Of a DNA stretch of 64,000 nucleotides, positions 53,601 to 64,000 are shown in pieces. Each line of letters opens with the position of its first letter. Positions within the stretch are counted from its first letter, which is position 1. The notes below the pieces were generated by a model. It had not been told where the DNA came from, made no database searches, and saw nothing but the letters and a program-made list of their open reading frames with translations. The DNA comes from Lagopus muta (Eukaryota > Chordata > Aves > Galliformes > Phasianidae): NCBI RefSeq assembly GCF_023343835.1, contig NC_064436.1, positions 53,915,883-53,979,882 on the forward strand. The letters are read 5' to 3'. Made by a program: the position numbers and the translations under genes.

Positions 53601-55925
53601 GTTTTGTCTTTATCAGCTTTGTGCAGAGGCCAAGCAAACCTGGTTGTGTGGTAGCCTGGTTGCTTCCTCTGCAAATACTGTCAGTTTGGGGAACTTCAGC
53701 ATCACACTGGGACTGTCACTGATGGCAAATGAACAATTTAAATCAGAGTCCCACCTGTCAAGTTTTGTTACACCACAATCATGGCATAACCAAGTGCTGC
53801 TTTTCTTCTATGGTCTTTGTATTTTTCTGTTCAACGGTGATTAAAAAATCTGGGTTAAAATGTTGAGTTCACTGCTCTTAGGAGACCCATTGTACTGACT
53901 GTTGTCCAGATGGAGAGTGATTGATTGCACTTGTGCTGTTTTCAGCATCTTCTGATGGAGATGGAGGAGAAAGGAGTGGGCATTGTTGGAAGAGAAGTAC
54001 CAGATCCAATACTGCAGAGCAATGCTGTTCTTAAGGGTTCTGTTATTTCAGCTCTGCTTTGCTCACTTGTTGAAGCACACGTCTGTCTCTCCATTTGAAT
54101 AAAACCTTGGCTTACAGGAAAAAAAAAACATTGAAAACATGTTCAATAGCCTTCTACTACAGTGTGTCTCAGTATTGTCAAGGAGTTCTTTCAAACTACA
54201 GCAAAAAGTTTATAAGATAACTGAAATATGCATTAATTTTAGAAAAGCTTTTTGTTTAAACAAGTTTTGAACCTTGCTGAAGTTAACTTCTTTCTTACTG
54301 TCATCCCAGTCACTGGAAAGGATGGAAATTATATTTGGTTCCACCTCTCTAGTAACAGAAGCAGCTAATTTTTTTTTTTTGCTTCATCACCAACATCACA
54401 ATAGCTCTGATGTTAGCATACTAAATCATGCAGCAGACAGACTATTGGCTACTTCGGTAATGTTTGACTAAAAACATCTATGAATGGTCTGTAGGAGCCA
54501 TAGGCAATGCTATAAATAAGTTTTCATATCTTGTTTTGCTTCCAGCAGAAATCTGCTCTACGGAACTCGGAACAGGGGTCTGAGCATCCGCAGAGCCAAC
54601 AGCTACAGTGCTTTTAGGAGATCACGGATCTATTAGATCACCAGGCAATTCAGCTCATCTTCCTGCTCCTGCAGGGGTAACTCCGATGAACTTCAAATGC
54701 AGAATTTTGAGCCCGTGGTTAACAGCAGGCTGAGGAACAATGCTGGAAGGAAAAGACAGGGAAGCCACCAAACATTTAAGAAACCATCATATTTTTTGAG
54801 GCTTTGAATGAACACTGTTGGAAAGTTGAGTATGGCTCTGTTGCTGGAGGGAGTAAATGCTACCTGCTGAAGTGGATGAAAAGATCAGGTATTAGCAAAA
54901 AAAAAAAAACCCCAAAAACACCAAACCAGAGGAACAATAACAAAAAAACCCAAACCTTTTCCAGCGGTAGGAGCTTTGCTTCAAATGATGGAAGTCTGGA
55001 GCACAGATGCAGGTTGGAATGCACTAAGACTTAAAGTGAAGATGAAATACTTGATGTGAAGTTCCTTAGCATTTTAGAATCCAGATTCTTTGACCCCTCT
55101 GAGGAAGGAAAGGGAAGCAGCTCAAGGATGGTGAAAGCTTTAATTGCTGCTGTCTGGAAGGCTGAAATCTATTGTCAAGCAAATGTGAAGCTTTGGGGGC
55201 CACCGATTAGAAGCCTTGGCAGGCTGAGGTCTCTCAAGAAAAATACTGAAGCAGTCTGAGAAACAAATTACCGTAGATATAGAGAATGCCTTGTCCCATC
55301 CTCTGCTGCTGGGAACCCTCCTGCTTTACTTCCATGTGGTTTGGGACAGGTTAAAAGACTGTGAGCTGCTGTGGAACAGATCTGCCCGTCACTAAGGTTT
55401 CTCTGGTTGATAACTTGGCTGTTACTGGCTAGCTGTTATCCAGAGCTCTCTCATATCACAATGCTGAGGTTCCATTATGTTCTGCTAAGCCTCAGAGTAT
55501 TCCATGTTCATAACATGGTTGGAGACTGATGTGAAGAAAACAAGATTTCTTCGGCTATCAGAAGGCTCCAGGGATCCTATGGGTGTTTCCAAGTGGTGGT
55601 TTTGTCCCTTAGACTGTGTGGGAGTGGGACATGTCAGTGGGCAAGTGGCAGAAACCTGCCCTGGCCTCTCCACTGCTGGCTGAGGGCTTCTGGGTGTCAT
55701 TCAGCAAACCTCCAGCCTGCTGTGGAATTGTGGTTGGAAAGAAAAACACGGAGAGGAGAAGAGGGAGGAGGAACTCAGGAATAACTAGAGTATGGGAGGC
55801 AATAGGATGGGGATCCTTTAGGTGATGCCCAGTGACAAAATAAGGAGCAGTGGGCACAAACTGGATCACAGCAAGTTCCATACAATGTGAGGGTAAACTT
55901 CTCTCCTGTGGGAATGACAGAGCCA

Positions 55926-56082
55926 GTGCACAGCCTGCTTGGAGAGCCTGTCGAGTCTCCTTCTCCAGAGATAATACAAACCCACACCTGGGTGCTTTCC
56001 TGCACAACCTGCTGTGGAGAACCTGCTTTAGAAAGGGGTTGGAATAGGGGACCCCGGAGGTCCCCTGTGATCTTACGATTTT
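55926..56082 (+). mobile_element. Diverged CR1 3' tail next to the second CpG island
   Basis: CR1 blocks are recognisable but mutated: GTCGAGTCTCCTTCTCCAGAG, CCTGCACAACCTGCTGTGGA and GACCCCGGAGGTCCCCTGTG, ending near GATCTTACGATT and a poly-T run. It marks the left edge of the CpG-rich block. Confidence 0.8.
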
Positions 56083-56772
56083 TTTTTTTTTTTTTAACGG
56101 CAAAGATATTATTATATGAAGGCTGCTAATTACCCTGTGAAAAAGTACAGCTACGCTGTCTGTCTCCCTTCCCCTTGCAGCTACCTGCTTTCCGACAGCA
56201 GCATCAGCAGCGAGCAAGACGTCCCAGCTGCCGAAGCGCCGCGCGGTGCAGTCGGAGCAGCGAAGGCCCGCGCCGCCCCCACCTGCTGCTGCCTGGCGGC
56301 CCCCCGTGCCGGACCCGCGCTGCGCCGCCGGCTTCGGCTCTCGGTGCCGCTCCGACAGCCGCGGCCGCACGCGCGCGGCCGCCCGCGGGACGCCCCGCAG
56401 CTGCGGGCAGCGCTCCGCCGTGCGAAATAAAAACCAAAAGCGATCCCCGCGCTCGGGAGCCGCCGGCCGAAGGGATGCCTCGGGGCAGAGCGAGGCGTGG
56501 GCCGGGCCGCGGGGCCCCAACTTTTCGGGGGCGGGGCAGGGGGGGGGCGGGCCGCGGCGGGAGGCCGGGCGGCGCCGCGCGGCGCGGGGGAGGCGCGGCG
56601 CCACTTGCCCGCTGCTCGGCCGCCGCGGTGCGGCCGCGGGTCCCACCGGCGCCCCTCGCTGCCGGCGCCGCCGCGGAAGGCGGGCGGAGGGGATGGCGGG
56701 GCTGCGCGGCGCGGTGCCGGCGGCCGTAGCGCAGCCCGCGCCCGGCGGCGGCGGCGGCGGAGCGAGCGCGCA

Positions 56773-56778
56773 CACGTG
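56773..56778. promoter_or_regulatory. Palindromic E-box CACGTG
   Basis: A perfect USF/MYC/TFE-type E-box within CACGTGAC, 253 bases before the first-exon ATG, in the probable core-promoter zone. Occupancy cannot be judged from sequence. Confidence 0.5.
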
Positions 56779-56808
56779 ACGCGGCGCTCAGTGCTTCTAC
56801 ACTGCCGC

Positions 56809-56837
56809 GCACACACACACGCACACACACACGCACA
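56809..56837. repeat. CA/CG dinucleotide microsatellite in the probable 5' UTR
   Basis: Three blocks of CA repeats are separated by CG, between the E-box and the ATG at 57031. This is likely a length-variable tract inside the leader of the downstream gene. Confidence 0.85.
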
Positions 56838-57030
56838 CCCGGCGCTGCCCTCGGCTCCTCCGGCCGCGTTCGCCGCCTCCCGCTCCCGTCCGCTCCCGTC
56901 CCCCGGCTGCCGCCAGGGCGAAGCGCGCTCCGCGGCGGCAGCACCGGCACCGGCGACCGCGCGAAGAGGCGGCGAGAGTTCGCGTGCACCGGCTGCTGCG
57001 TGCCCGCCCGGCGAGCGGTGCGCCCGGAGG

Positions 57031-57117
57031 ATGGCCGGCTGCGGGCTGTCGGAAGACGCGTTCTTCTCCTCCTTCTTTTACAACTACACCGCCTCCTGGG
57101 AGACCTCCTACAACCAG
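57031..57117 (+). CDS. First coding exon of an unidentified gene; candidate distal first exon of PPARGC1A
   Basis: The ATG has a strong context (A at -3, G at +4). It is followed by 29 codons and CAG|GTGAGC, a near-perfect donor at 57118, leaving phase 0. No ATG occurs between 56697 and this one, although the leader is over 300 bases. The peptide runs MAGCGLSEDA, then FFSSFFYNYT, ending ASWETSYNQ. Eight of 29 residues are aromatic and three acidic, which resembles a short activation-domain-like tail. There is no signal peptide or membrane segment. I do not recognise the sequence itself. The PPARGC1A assignment rests on position, strand and CpG island: mammals have a far-upstream brain-type promoter next to DHX15. 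The alternative is a separate unnamed gene. Confidence 0.65.
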
Positions 57118-58412
57118 GTGAGCCGAGCGCTCGGCTCGCGGCGGGCGGTTGGGAGCAGCCCCGTTTTGTGCCACGCGTGCCCGGCGGCCCCACAGGATGG
57201 GGAGAGCCGCGCTGCCCGGCGCGGCTCGGGCGAGCGGGGGAACTCCTCGCCGAGCTGCGGGGCGAGGGGCCCCCTTCTTGTCCGCGCGGCCGCGGGTGCC
57301 CTCCCGGGGCTCCTTTCGGGCCGGACGAAGGAGTTGGGCGCTGCCGCCGCTCCGCTGCCGGGCGCTCCCGCCTCGTCCCCGCGCACCGAACTTTGATGAC
57401 TGTGCAGCGCGGGGCACGCGCCGGGCCGGGCGGCGGGGGGGAGGGCCGGGCGCCGCGCCCGAGGGGCAGCGAGCCGTGCCGGGCGGCTTCGGAGCAGCGG
57501 TAATTAAACAGCCGCCGTGGTCTGCTGCCCCCGGCGCTCGCTCGGTGCAAGTCTACAGCGCCGCGCCGCGCGCGGAGGGGTCCCGGCACCGGCGGGGTGG
57601 GGGGGAGCGAGCGGAAAAGTTGAGTGGACGGGGCGGCGGCGCGGGGCCGGGGCTCCGCTTCCCTCTGCCGGGCTTGGGAGAGCCGCGCGGCCCCGCTCTC
57701 CGGGAGGCGCGGTGCCCCAACGAGCCGCCGCGGGTTACGCCGCGCGGCCGGCGCTGAGGCAGCGCGCTGCCGTTCCCGCCTCCGCGAGCGGGCCGCGAGG
57801 AGCGCGCCGCTCCGCCGGCAGCCGGCGGGGCTCCCGGTGCCGCTTTCGGCGCGGGCGGCGGGCGCGCAGCCGCCTCGTGGCACGTAACGCGGCGCCTCGC
57901 CGCCCGCCGGAGCCCCGCGAAGTTGTGACGGGCGGTTTGCGGGGCGCGGCCGCCGGGGCTCCGTGACGGCCGCCGGGTGCCCGCGCTGCCCGCCCGGCCC
58001 CGGGAGTTGGGCCGTGCCCGGAGGAGTTGGGCTGTGCCGGGCGGGCGGGCGGTGCGCGCCCCGGTACCGCGGTAATGCGAGCGGCGGGGACGGGGGGGCT
58101 GCGCCGCTACAAAGGAGGCGTCACACCGAGCTCCTTTGAAGCCACCGGAGGAGGGAAACGGTTGGGAACGCAGACAATAAAATCAGGTTTAAACCAGTTC
58201 CCTCGTCTAAAGTTAGTTTCGTTCCGTAGCGAAACACAGTTCCGTAGGAGCGTGGCGTTGTTAGGAGGCTCCTTGGGTCCTTGTGGGAGAGCGAGCCCGT
58301 GGCACAGTGAAAGGCAGAGAAGTGCCGGCAGACCCGGCGCGGCTCGATCTGAGTGCCGGCGCTGAGCTGTGACTGAGGGGAAGGCGGGGAGGTGATCTGG
58401 GATGCGAAGGGT

Positions 58413-58422
58413 CTATTTATAG
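58413..58422. promoter_or_regulatory. MEF2 consensus site
   Basis: CTATTTATAG matches the MEF2 consensus YTA(A/T)4TAR exactly, 1.3 kb downstream of the donor at 57118 and just outside the CpG island. MEF2 is a known regulator of PPARGC1A at its proximal promoter. A role here is inference only. Confidence 0.4.
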
Positions 58423-61400
58423 AAGGGCTGTGTACACCGTAGGATACATAGACAAAGTTGAATTAAATATGCATGATTAGGAGAGGAGTTCAGAAGGAGG
58501 AGGTGTGATCGTTACACGGGAGCGGAGGAGCTCGCGCCACTTTCGGGATGAAGATGAGAAGGATTTTTAAGGCACATATTCTTTCTGGTGCTCAAGGCTC
58601 CTTTCTATTTTCATCCTTCCCATATTACGCTCGCATTTACATCAGTCAGACTCACCAGCTGAGGATTAGCAGCACATGTTAGTCTGAATATGAAATCAAA
58701 ATGAATGTGAGATTTTGCTGCAAATAGATTTCCTCCCAAGTTTTAACACTTACGAAGGCAGGCTTGGCTTAAAGCTGACAGTCAGCCATGTTCACGTTTG
58801 TTTGTTTTACCTGAGCTGCATCCAAAAAGAAAAAAGCTTGCAAACCGTTTCTTCTTGCTAAATATAGCAATGTTGCCGGAGTAGAATTTGTTTCGTATAC
58901 TCCTTTTAAAACAAAACAGCAAACGGAGAAACTTTGAAACAAAGTGCTGAGATGAGGTGGGTTGACTACTGGAAAAATAGGTTTTATTCCTAGATCGATA
59001 CGATGCGCTCTCAACACGTAGTACAAGGTAGAAGGATCCTTTGTGTGACAGCAGTCCGGCCATCGCTTACACAGGGTCTTTTCCTGGTGTCTCAGGGTGT
59101 GCTTTAATGAGAGGACAAGAAATCAGAGCAGGACTTAATAACAGAACCCGTAAGGTTAGAGAGAGCAGAGATTTCTTCCAGAAGCATCGCACGGCATCCG
59201 ACGGCTCTGAAAGCAGGCGGGATGTTGGCTCCACAGTTCTGCAGGGTTCAGCGATCAGTTCCAACTGGTATATTTTGATGCATTATTGCAGCTCATTTTT
59301 AAGCACAACGCTACGTGAGTGATTTGTTGGTAATGTCCTTGGAAGGAACTTTCCCCATTTGCATATTAAATTCAAAAGCGCATCACAGAGAAGCTTGCAT
59401 GAGAAAAATTGTGTCTAGAAGCTTGATGAAGTCTGTATTGAATCAATTTCTGAGATAGTCTTCTGGAAAATCAGGCTCTCTAATAGTTACAAATATGACC
59501 TCTTTACATTTCTGGAGAAAATTCCATAAGCGTTAGCTGAGACCCTCAAGCGTGGTATCTTTTTTATGGCTATTTTGGTGGAGGCACATAACCAACGTGA
59601 TAGATTCCAGGCTAGGCAAACTCACAGATGTAAATCCTGAGAGCTGAATTGTGGTGGCACAGCTCTGCCTGCGTTGTCTTTGCCAACCTGTGTAAACCTG
59701 AGCCGAAGGAATGTCCAGCAGATTTCCTATTGAATCATCCTGTGATCTGCAGTTTAGGCTGTCAATAGAGATGCTACTTCTTGCTCTTTGTTTTGTATTT
59801 GTTCACCCCCAACTTCAGGAGTCTGGCTTCTGACTCGCTGAAAATCTCTCCCTGTCTGTCTCTTCATTAGCGGTCATAGGGACAGATATTTCTAAGCACT
59901 GTAGAGGGGGGTGTTTGGCCTCGGAATAGCAGTAGTTATATTCTTGGGCACGACCTATCTTTCCTTGCTGAACTGACAGCATATTTGTATTAATTATTTT
60001 TCACTCTCCAGTCCAGAACTGTCTACGCTGTTGTATTACTGAATCTATATGGTTGGGAAGCGCTTGAGAATCATTTGAAATGTAATTGTTGAGGAATGAA
60101 ATTGTGTGACTAAGGCATAAATCTGGATGCTTATTTTAATTCGGCCTCAAGAAAATCCCTGCAGTATAGAAGTAAAATGAGAGCGTGCTACCGAATGAGT
60201 GGCAGTATTTCAGAGCTTTCCCTGCCCTGTGCACGGAGGGCTTGTTAGCTGGCACCATCGCTCCGTGCTGCGTCCTCAGAAGGGGCTGTGCTTTGTGTGA
60301 TACACTGTATGGAATGTGTTTTGTAGGTAAGCTGGTGAAGGATGAATGTGAGAGCTGGCTTTGTGGCTTATCTTTTTGTCTTTCCATGCCTGAAAACAGA
60401 AGCACCCCAATGGGATTAGAGCATTCAGCCACTATTTTTGGGGATGCTTTCTCAATGTACGTTGCTCGTACACATTTTCATCTTCTAACTAGAGAAAGTC
60501 AAGTGGTTCCATGTCAGTTTTGGCCTATAACCAATGAGACTTTTGGACATATTTTTGTTTACAATTTCTGGATTATTATTTTTTTTCTTCGGATAACAGA
60601 ACTGGGAGTTTGTGCAGGTGTGAAAAAATATGTGTTTGTGCTAGTACACTGCACTTACGTGACATATAGCGTGCATATACACATTTGGATGTTGAATGAG
60701 ATTGCACAACTGGCTCAGATTTTTGTAGACCTTAAATGGGAGAAGACTCCCATTGCTGTATTTTGTTTGGCTTTGAAAGACAGCAGAATAAAACAGTCAC
60801 TCCATTTCAGCTGTATTTTAGGGCAACGTGCAACGTTTCTGCAAATTCCAAAGACTCAGAACTAAGTTAGTACTGCTGCTCTTTCTTTGCTGGTTCAGTA
60901 TTCACAGAGCAGACTTGGCGATTAAAAAGTTATTCCTGGGTTTGAAATTTTCCCTGACTTTGTATCCAGGGGGCGATGTGTGCTGGTGCACAGGGTGGGG
61001 AAATGGGACACAGGGAAAATGAAAGTGAAACTGAAGGGACTGAGCTTCTCAACAAAGGGTAAGCAATGGGATACTGAGAAAGAAGCTAGTTTGGGCTTAA
61101 ATAACTCAGGTGCCGATAATAACAATAATAAAAAATAAAACAAACTTAAAAAATTAAAACTTATTTCTGTCAGAGGGTAATGCATGAATCTGTCATTCGG
61201 TACATGAATATTAAAACATGTCAATCAGTGATGAATGGTGCTGTGTATTTGCAAAGATTGGGATCACCACTGCATAGCATTTCAGAGAGCAGATTTCAGA
61301 ACACGTCTTCTGTCCGCTTCCTGTGTTGTTGTTCTGGTTGTTGCTTAATAAAACCATCTGCAATCTGGATGTACAAACAGTACGTTCTGATGGCTGTCTT

Positions 61401-61991
61401 ACCTGGCAGGAAAGCACAGTTTGAACTGGGTGCAGGTAATTCTCTTTTGCCTGAGAACAAAAACAGGTAAATAGTGGTGCAGTGGAGCAAAATAACATGC
61501 AACATATGGGCAAGATGATTTTTTTAGGCTTTTTCTTTTTTTTTTTTTTTTGTTTTCCTTCAGAAGAAAAACTCAGGTGTAAATCTTGAGGTACAGTTAT
61601 GTCTGTGATGAACAAATGCATTTTAGTGCTATATTCATAAGACAGGATTCTGAAAAATAGTTCCATGGGGGAGAAAATGTCAGTAGTTCTGGCAACATAT
61701 TCTGTAGGAAGAGGGCAGGGAGTTCTGAGCTGGTCAGATGTTCATGTGGTCTAAGCAGAAATGTAAAAGTGCAGGGTTTGCATTGGAATGAGAACGGGGT
61801 CATCCACCCTTTGTACTCATCATCAGGGAAGCAGAACCTTCTTCCAGAGAGACCATAGGAAATCAATGAGTACACTTTGCTAGTGTAGAGATAAATGTGG
61901 ACTGCAGAAGGGTATTAAATATAAAAGGGCAACAGTAAAATGATTTACTGCATGAAGCAGGGGAACTTTCTTTTGGTCACCTAAAAAGCAA

Positions 61992-62024
61992 TTTTCTTTC
62001 TTTCTTTCTTTTTTTTTTTTTTTT
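61992..62024. repeat. TTTC/T simple repeat
   Basis: Several TTTC units merge into a run of T. A microsatellite with no recognisable retroelement attached. Confidence 0.85.
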
Positions 62025-64000
62025 GATAACATAATTGTATTTCCTAATACTAGTATCTGAAGAAAAGCTGGCAAGCAAACTGTTTTGCTGGGATTTGAGC
62101 TGTATAATGTAAGCTGGGAGAGGCTTGTTGACAAATGGCAGCTTATTTAAAAATATACACGTTTTTGAACCTATTATCTGGCATTTATCATTTAGATTAT
62201 AATCATCTGACCTGACTTACCAAAAGTTAATGGCTTTTTTAGTGTGTTTTTCCTGAGGCAATGTGGATGCTTGCAATCCAGTTTGTCTCGCTATGACCAG
62301 AAGGTATCACTGAGGGATACCAGCACAACGGATGCACAGAGGAGAGAACCTGACGTCCGTTTAGGTGTAGAGACTTAATGAAATGTGGAAGAGCAGGTGC
62401 ACAGTCCTAATGTGCTGGTGGTTTTTTATTTCCTCTGATGTGTCTGTTTGCTGTGTGAGCAAATCTTCTTGTACGTTTGAAACCTATAGGACTGTAAAAT
62501 TGCTAAAAAGGAAGGAAAGCCAATACTTCCACAACATTTTTTTGCCTTAGGCTCTGTGTTCTCTACAAATGGCAGTTACCGTGTCTGCTCCAAAGGTAAA
62601 ATTCAGCTGAAAAGAGATTAATAACGGAGTGGCTCGTGGTCTGGATATAGCATCTGTGACATGGTGGTCCTAATCTGGGAGGAGAAATTGAGCGAGCTCC
62701 TGGGGATCTGCAGTGCAAGAGATGTGCTGACACCAGCCCCTCACTCGGGAGCAGGAGCGTGCTGCAACCTGCACATCCTGACTGCAGTGCCTTGGGTTAC
62801 GTTATGGATGGGTCTGTCAGTAGATGAGTGGAATTCCTTTTGGATAGAACTGAACTGGGAGTTGTACTCCAGGGAGCACTTCTAACGCTGTTTGACGTAC
62901 AAAATGAATGTTAAACTGGTGAGATGGGGCCGTTGCTAAGATAAGCAAACCTCGCTCTCAGGTGTGTGATGTGAAGCACAGTGTCCATGTTGCCTCCTCT
63001 GCAGCAGCTGTTGGGCTGCTCGTGATTCTGCATTGCTTGCTGGTGTGGGCAGTCCCTGGGCACGGTGCAGCTTACCTCACTGGGAGCACAGGAAGGCCCA
63101 TGTTTGGGAAGCTAGCTGAGGAGCTCAAGGGTAGGATGGGCGCCCGACATGCATCCTTACCTCGCAATCACAAGGCCATTATTCTTTCCCTCAAAAAGGG
63201 GTAGTTTGTGTTGGCATGGAGAGAAAAGGTTCATTTGATTGCTTGTAATATAACACATGAGCGAGTAAGTGGCACTGGTACTTTGGCTCACAAAAGCCCT
63301 CCACATTTTTAACCCATTTTATTATTTGCAAGAGCAATTTAGTTCCTAATGTTAACAATGAGTGATTATGATTCTGTACTTCCGTTTACAGCATAAATTA
63401 GCATTTTGTTTTCCATTACAGCTTTTGAATGAGGAATTATAATGTATAATTTGCTGCAAATAGATGTTATCATCTCTTTGGATGTGAACAACCACATAAA
63501 CTTGAGCAAATGATAAAAATGGAATCAATTACTTCTCAAATGGAAGTAGTTTACAAACCTTCAGATACAAAATGGCAATAGTAGCTGGTTATTGTAACAA
63601 ATAATTAGTTTTTTTTAAAACAACATTTATTGAATTCCATTGACAATTTAGTAATTGTTTATAGAGGGTTTAAGTGTCCCACTCACAAAATACACGCCAC
63701 AAAATATCTGCACTTTTAAAACTGCAGATCGCTTCTCTAGTCTTTGTTCCAAGATTTCATCGTAGGTGTTCACCTGTATGAATCTTCCAGAAGGGGAGAC
63801 TGGGCCACAGATGGCACTGGTGATGTAGAAATTGCTTTACAGCATTCTGGGATGAAAAGATTGAGATTCAAATTGTAGCAGAGAGAAGGGAAGACTGTGT
63901 GTTTGAAGTGGCATCCTAAGCCTACCGAAGGTGAGGTGAGGTTTTTCTGCTGCTTTGGGACTGATGGTCTGGGTCCTGGCTGTGGGAAGGAATAAGAGCA

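Larger units (their letters stand above)
43456..56170. other. Intergenic region between DHX15 and the second CpG island
   Basis: 12.7 kb of AT-rich DNA with three CR1 tails (46575-46668, 50440-50640 and 55926-56082), short homopolymers and scattered AATAAA hexamers. The open frames in it, including one of 146 codons at 49050-49490, have no recognisable domain, no splice structure and no promoter. I support no gene here. Conserved enhancers could be present but cannot be identified without alignment. Confidence 0.75.
56200..58110 (+). promoter_or_regulatory. Large CpG island promoter of the downstream gene (possible distal PPARGC1A promoter)
   Basis: Nearly 2 kb of extremely GC- and CpG-rich sequence, larger than the DHX15 island and centred on the first exon at 57031. 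It contains a G-rich four-tract run at 56527-56551, an E-box CACGTG at 56773-56778, a CA microsatellite at 56809-56837 and many GC boxes. There is no TATA box. The long open frames on both strands here are products of GC-rich composition, not genes. In mammals the brain-type promoter of PPARGC1A lies far upstream of its usual exon 1, on the DHX15 side, which fits this position and strand. Confidence 0.8.
57118..64000 (+). other. Presumed long first intron of the downstream gene (no further exon seen)
   Basis: The first 1 kb is CpG island. Beyond about 58.1 kb the sequence becomes AT-rich with no CR1 copy, no repeat body and no exon that I can support. Points noted are a perfect MEF2-type CTATTTATAG at 58413-58422, an octamer ATTTGCAT at 59357-59364, a TTTC/T simple repeat at 61992-62024, and an AT-rich homeodomain-site-dense block at about 63330-63620. 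An open frame of 226 codons at 60185-60865 has no domain, promoter or splice support. Confidence 0.55.

Noticed and set aside
55609..57883. Long minus-strand open frames (388, 215 and 559 codons) in the second CpG island
   Set aside because: They consist of low-complexity Ala/Arg/Pro/Gly text, as expected from stop-poor GC-rich DNA, overlap one another in different frames and match no domain.
60185..60865. Open frame of 226 codons in the presumed first intron
   Set aside because: The translation resembles random AT-rich sequence with no motif, and there is no acceptor or promoter context that I would trust.
58714..63465. Exact 16-mer TTTGCTGCAAATAGAT present at 58714-58729 and 63450-63465
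   Set aside because: In 64 kb of AT-biased DNA about one such pair is expected by chance, and the flanks do not extend the match.

Overview
This is vertebrate nuclear DNA, almost certainly from a bird and probably a galliform such as chicken. Three things point there: several CR1 retrotransposon tails of the avian type, compact AT-rich introns with canonical GT-AG junctions, and two sharply bounded GC-rich CpG islands. It holds no prokaryotic features, no CRISPR array and no recognisable virus.

The main content is one complete gene, DHX15, on the + strand. It encodes the DEAH-box RNA helicase that is the vertebrate Prp43 orthologue. I reconstructed all 14 coding exons by reading splice junctions in frame, from the ATG at 2578 to the TGA at 43000-43002. 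They join to 2,289 nt, or 762 residues, with every junction GT-AG and in phase. The promoter CpG island covers about 2280-3000, and a canonical poly(A) signal at 43431 ends a 3' UTR of roughly 450 nt. The protein carries every catalytic motif: [21 protein letters not shown] and QRAGRAGR. Compared with the human protein as I remember it, it lacks a His-rich stretch of about 33 residues before the helicase core. Intron 5 contains a 72-nt, phase-0, stop-free interval with splice-like borders, which could be an unreported cassette exon.

From 43.5 to 56.2 kb the sequence is intergenic and AT-rich, with three degraded CR1 tails and no gene that I can support.

A second, very strong CpG island (about 56.2-58.1 kb) contains one convincing first coding exon on the + strand: ATG at 57031 in a strong Kozak context, 29 codons, then a consensus donor at 57118. 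Its peptide matches nothing I can name with certainty. The position just downstream of DHX15, on the same strand and in a large CpG island, is where the far-upstream, brain-type alternative promoter of PPARGC1A (PGC-1alpha) lies in mammals. I therefore propose that it is the avian counterpart. The rest of the window (58.1-64 kb) would then be the start of that gene's very long first intron. This is inference and can be checked by splicing data.

The two loci need not act together. DHX15 is a constitutive spliceosome-disassembly and ribosome-biogenesis helicase. The second promoter, if correctly assigned, would produce a tissue-specific isoform of a transcriptional coactivator. I found no novel multi-gene system.
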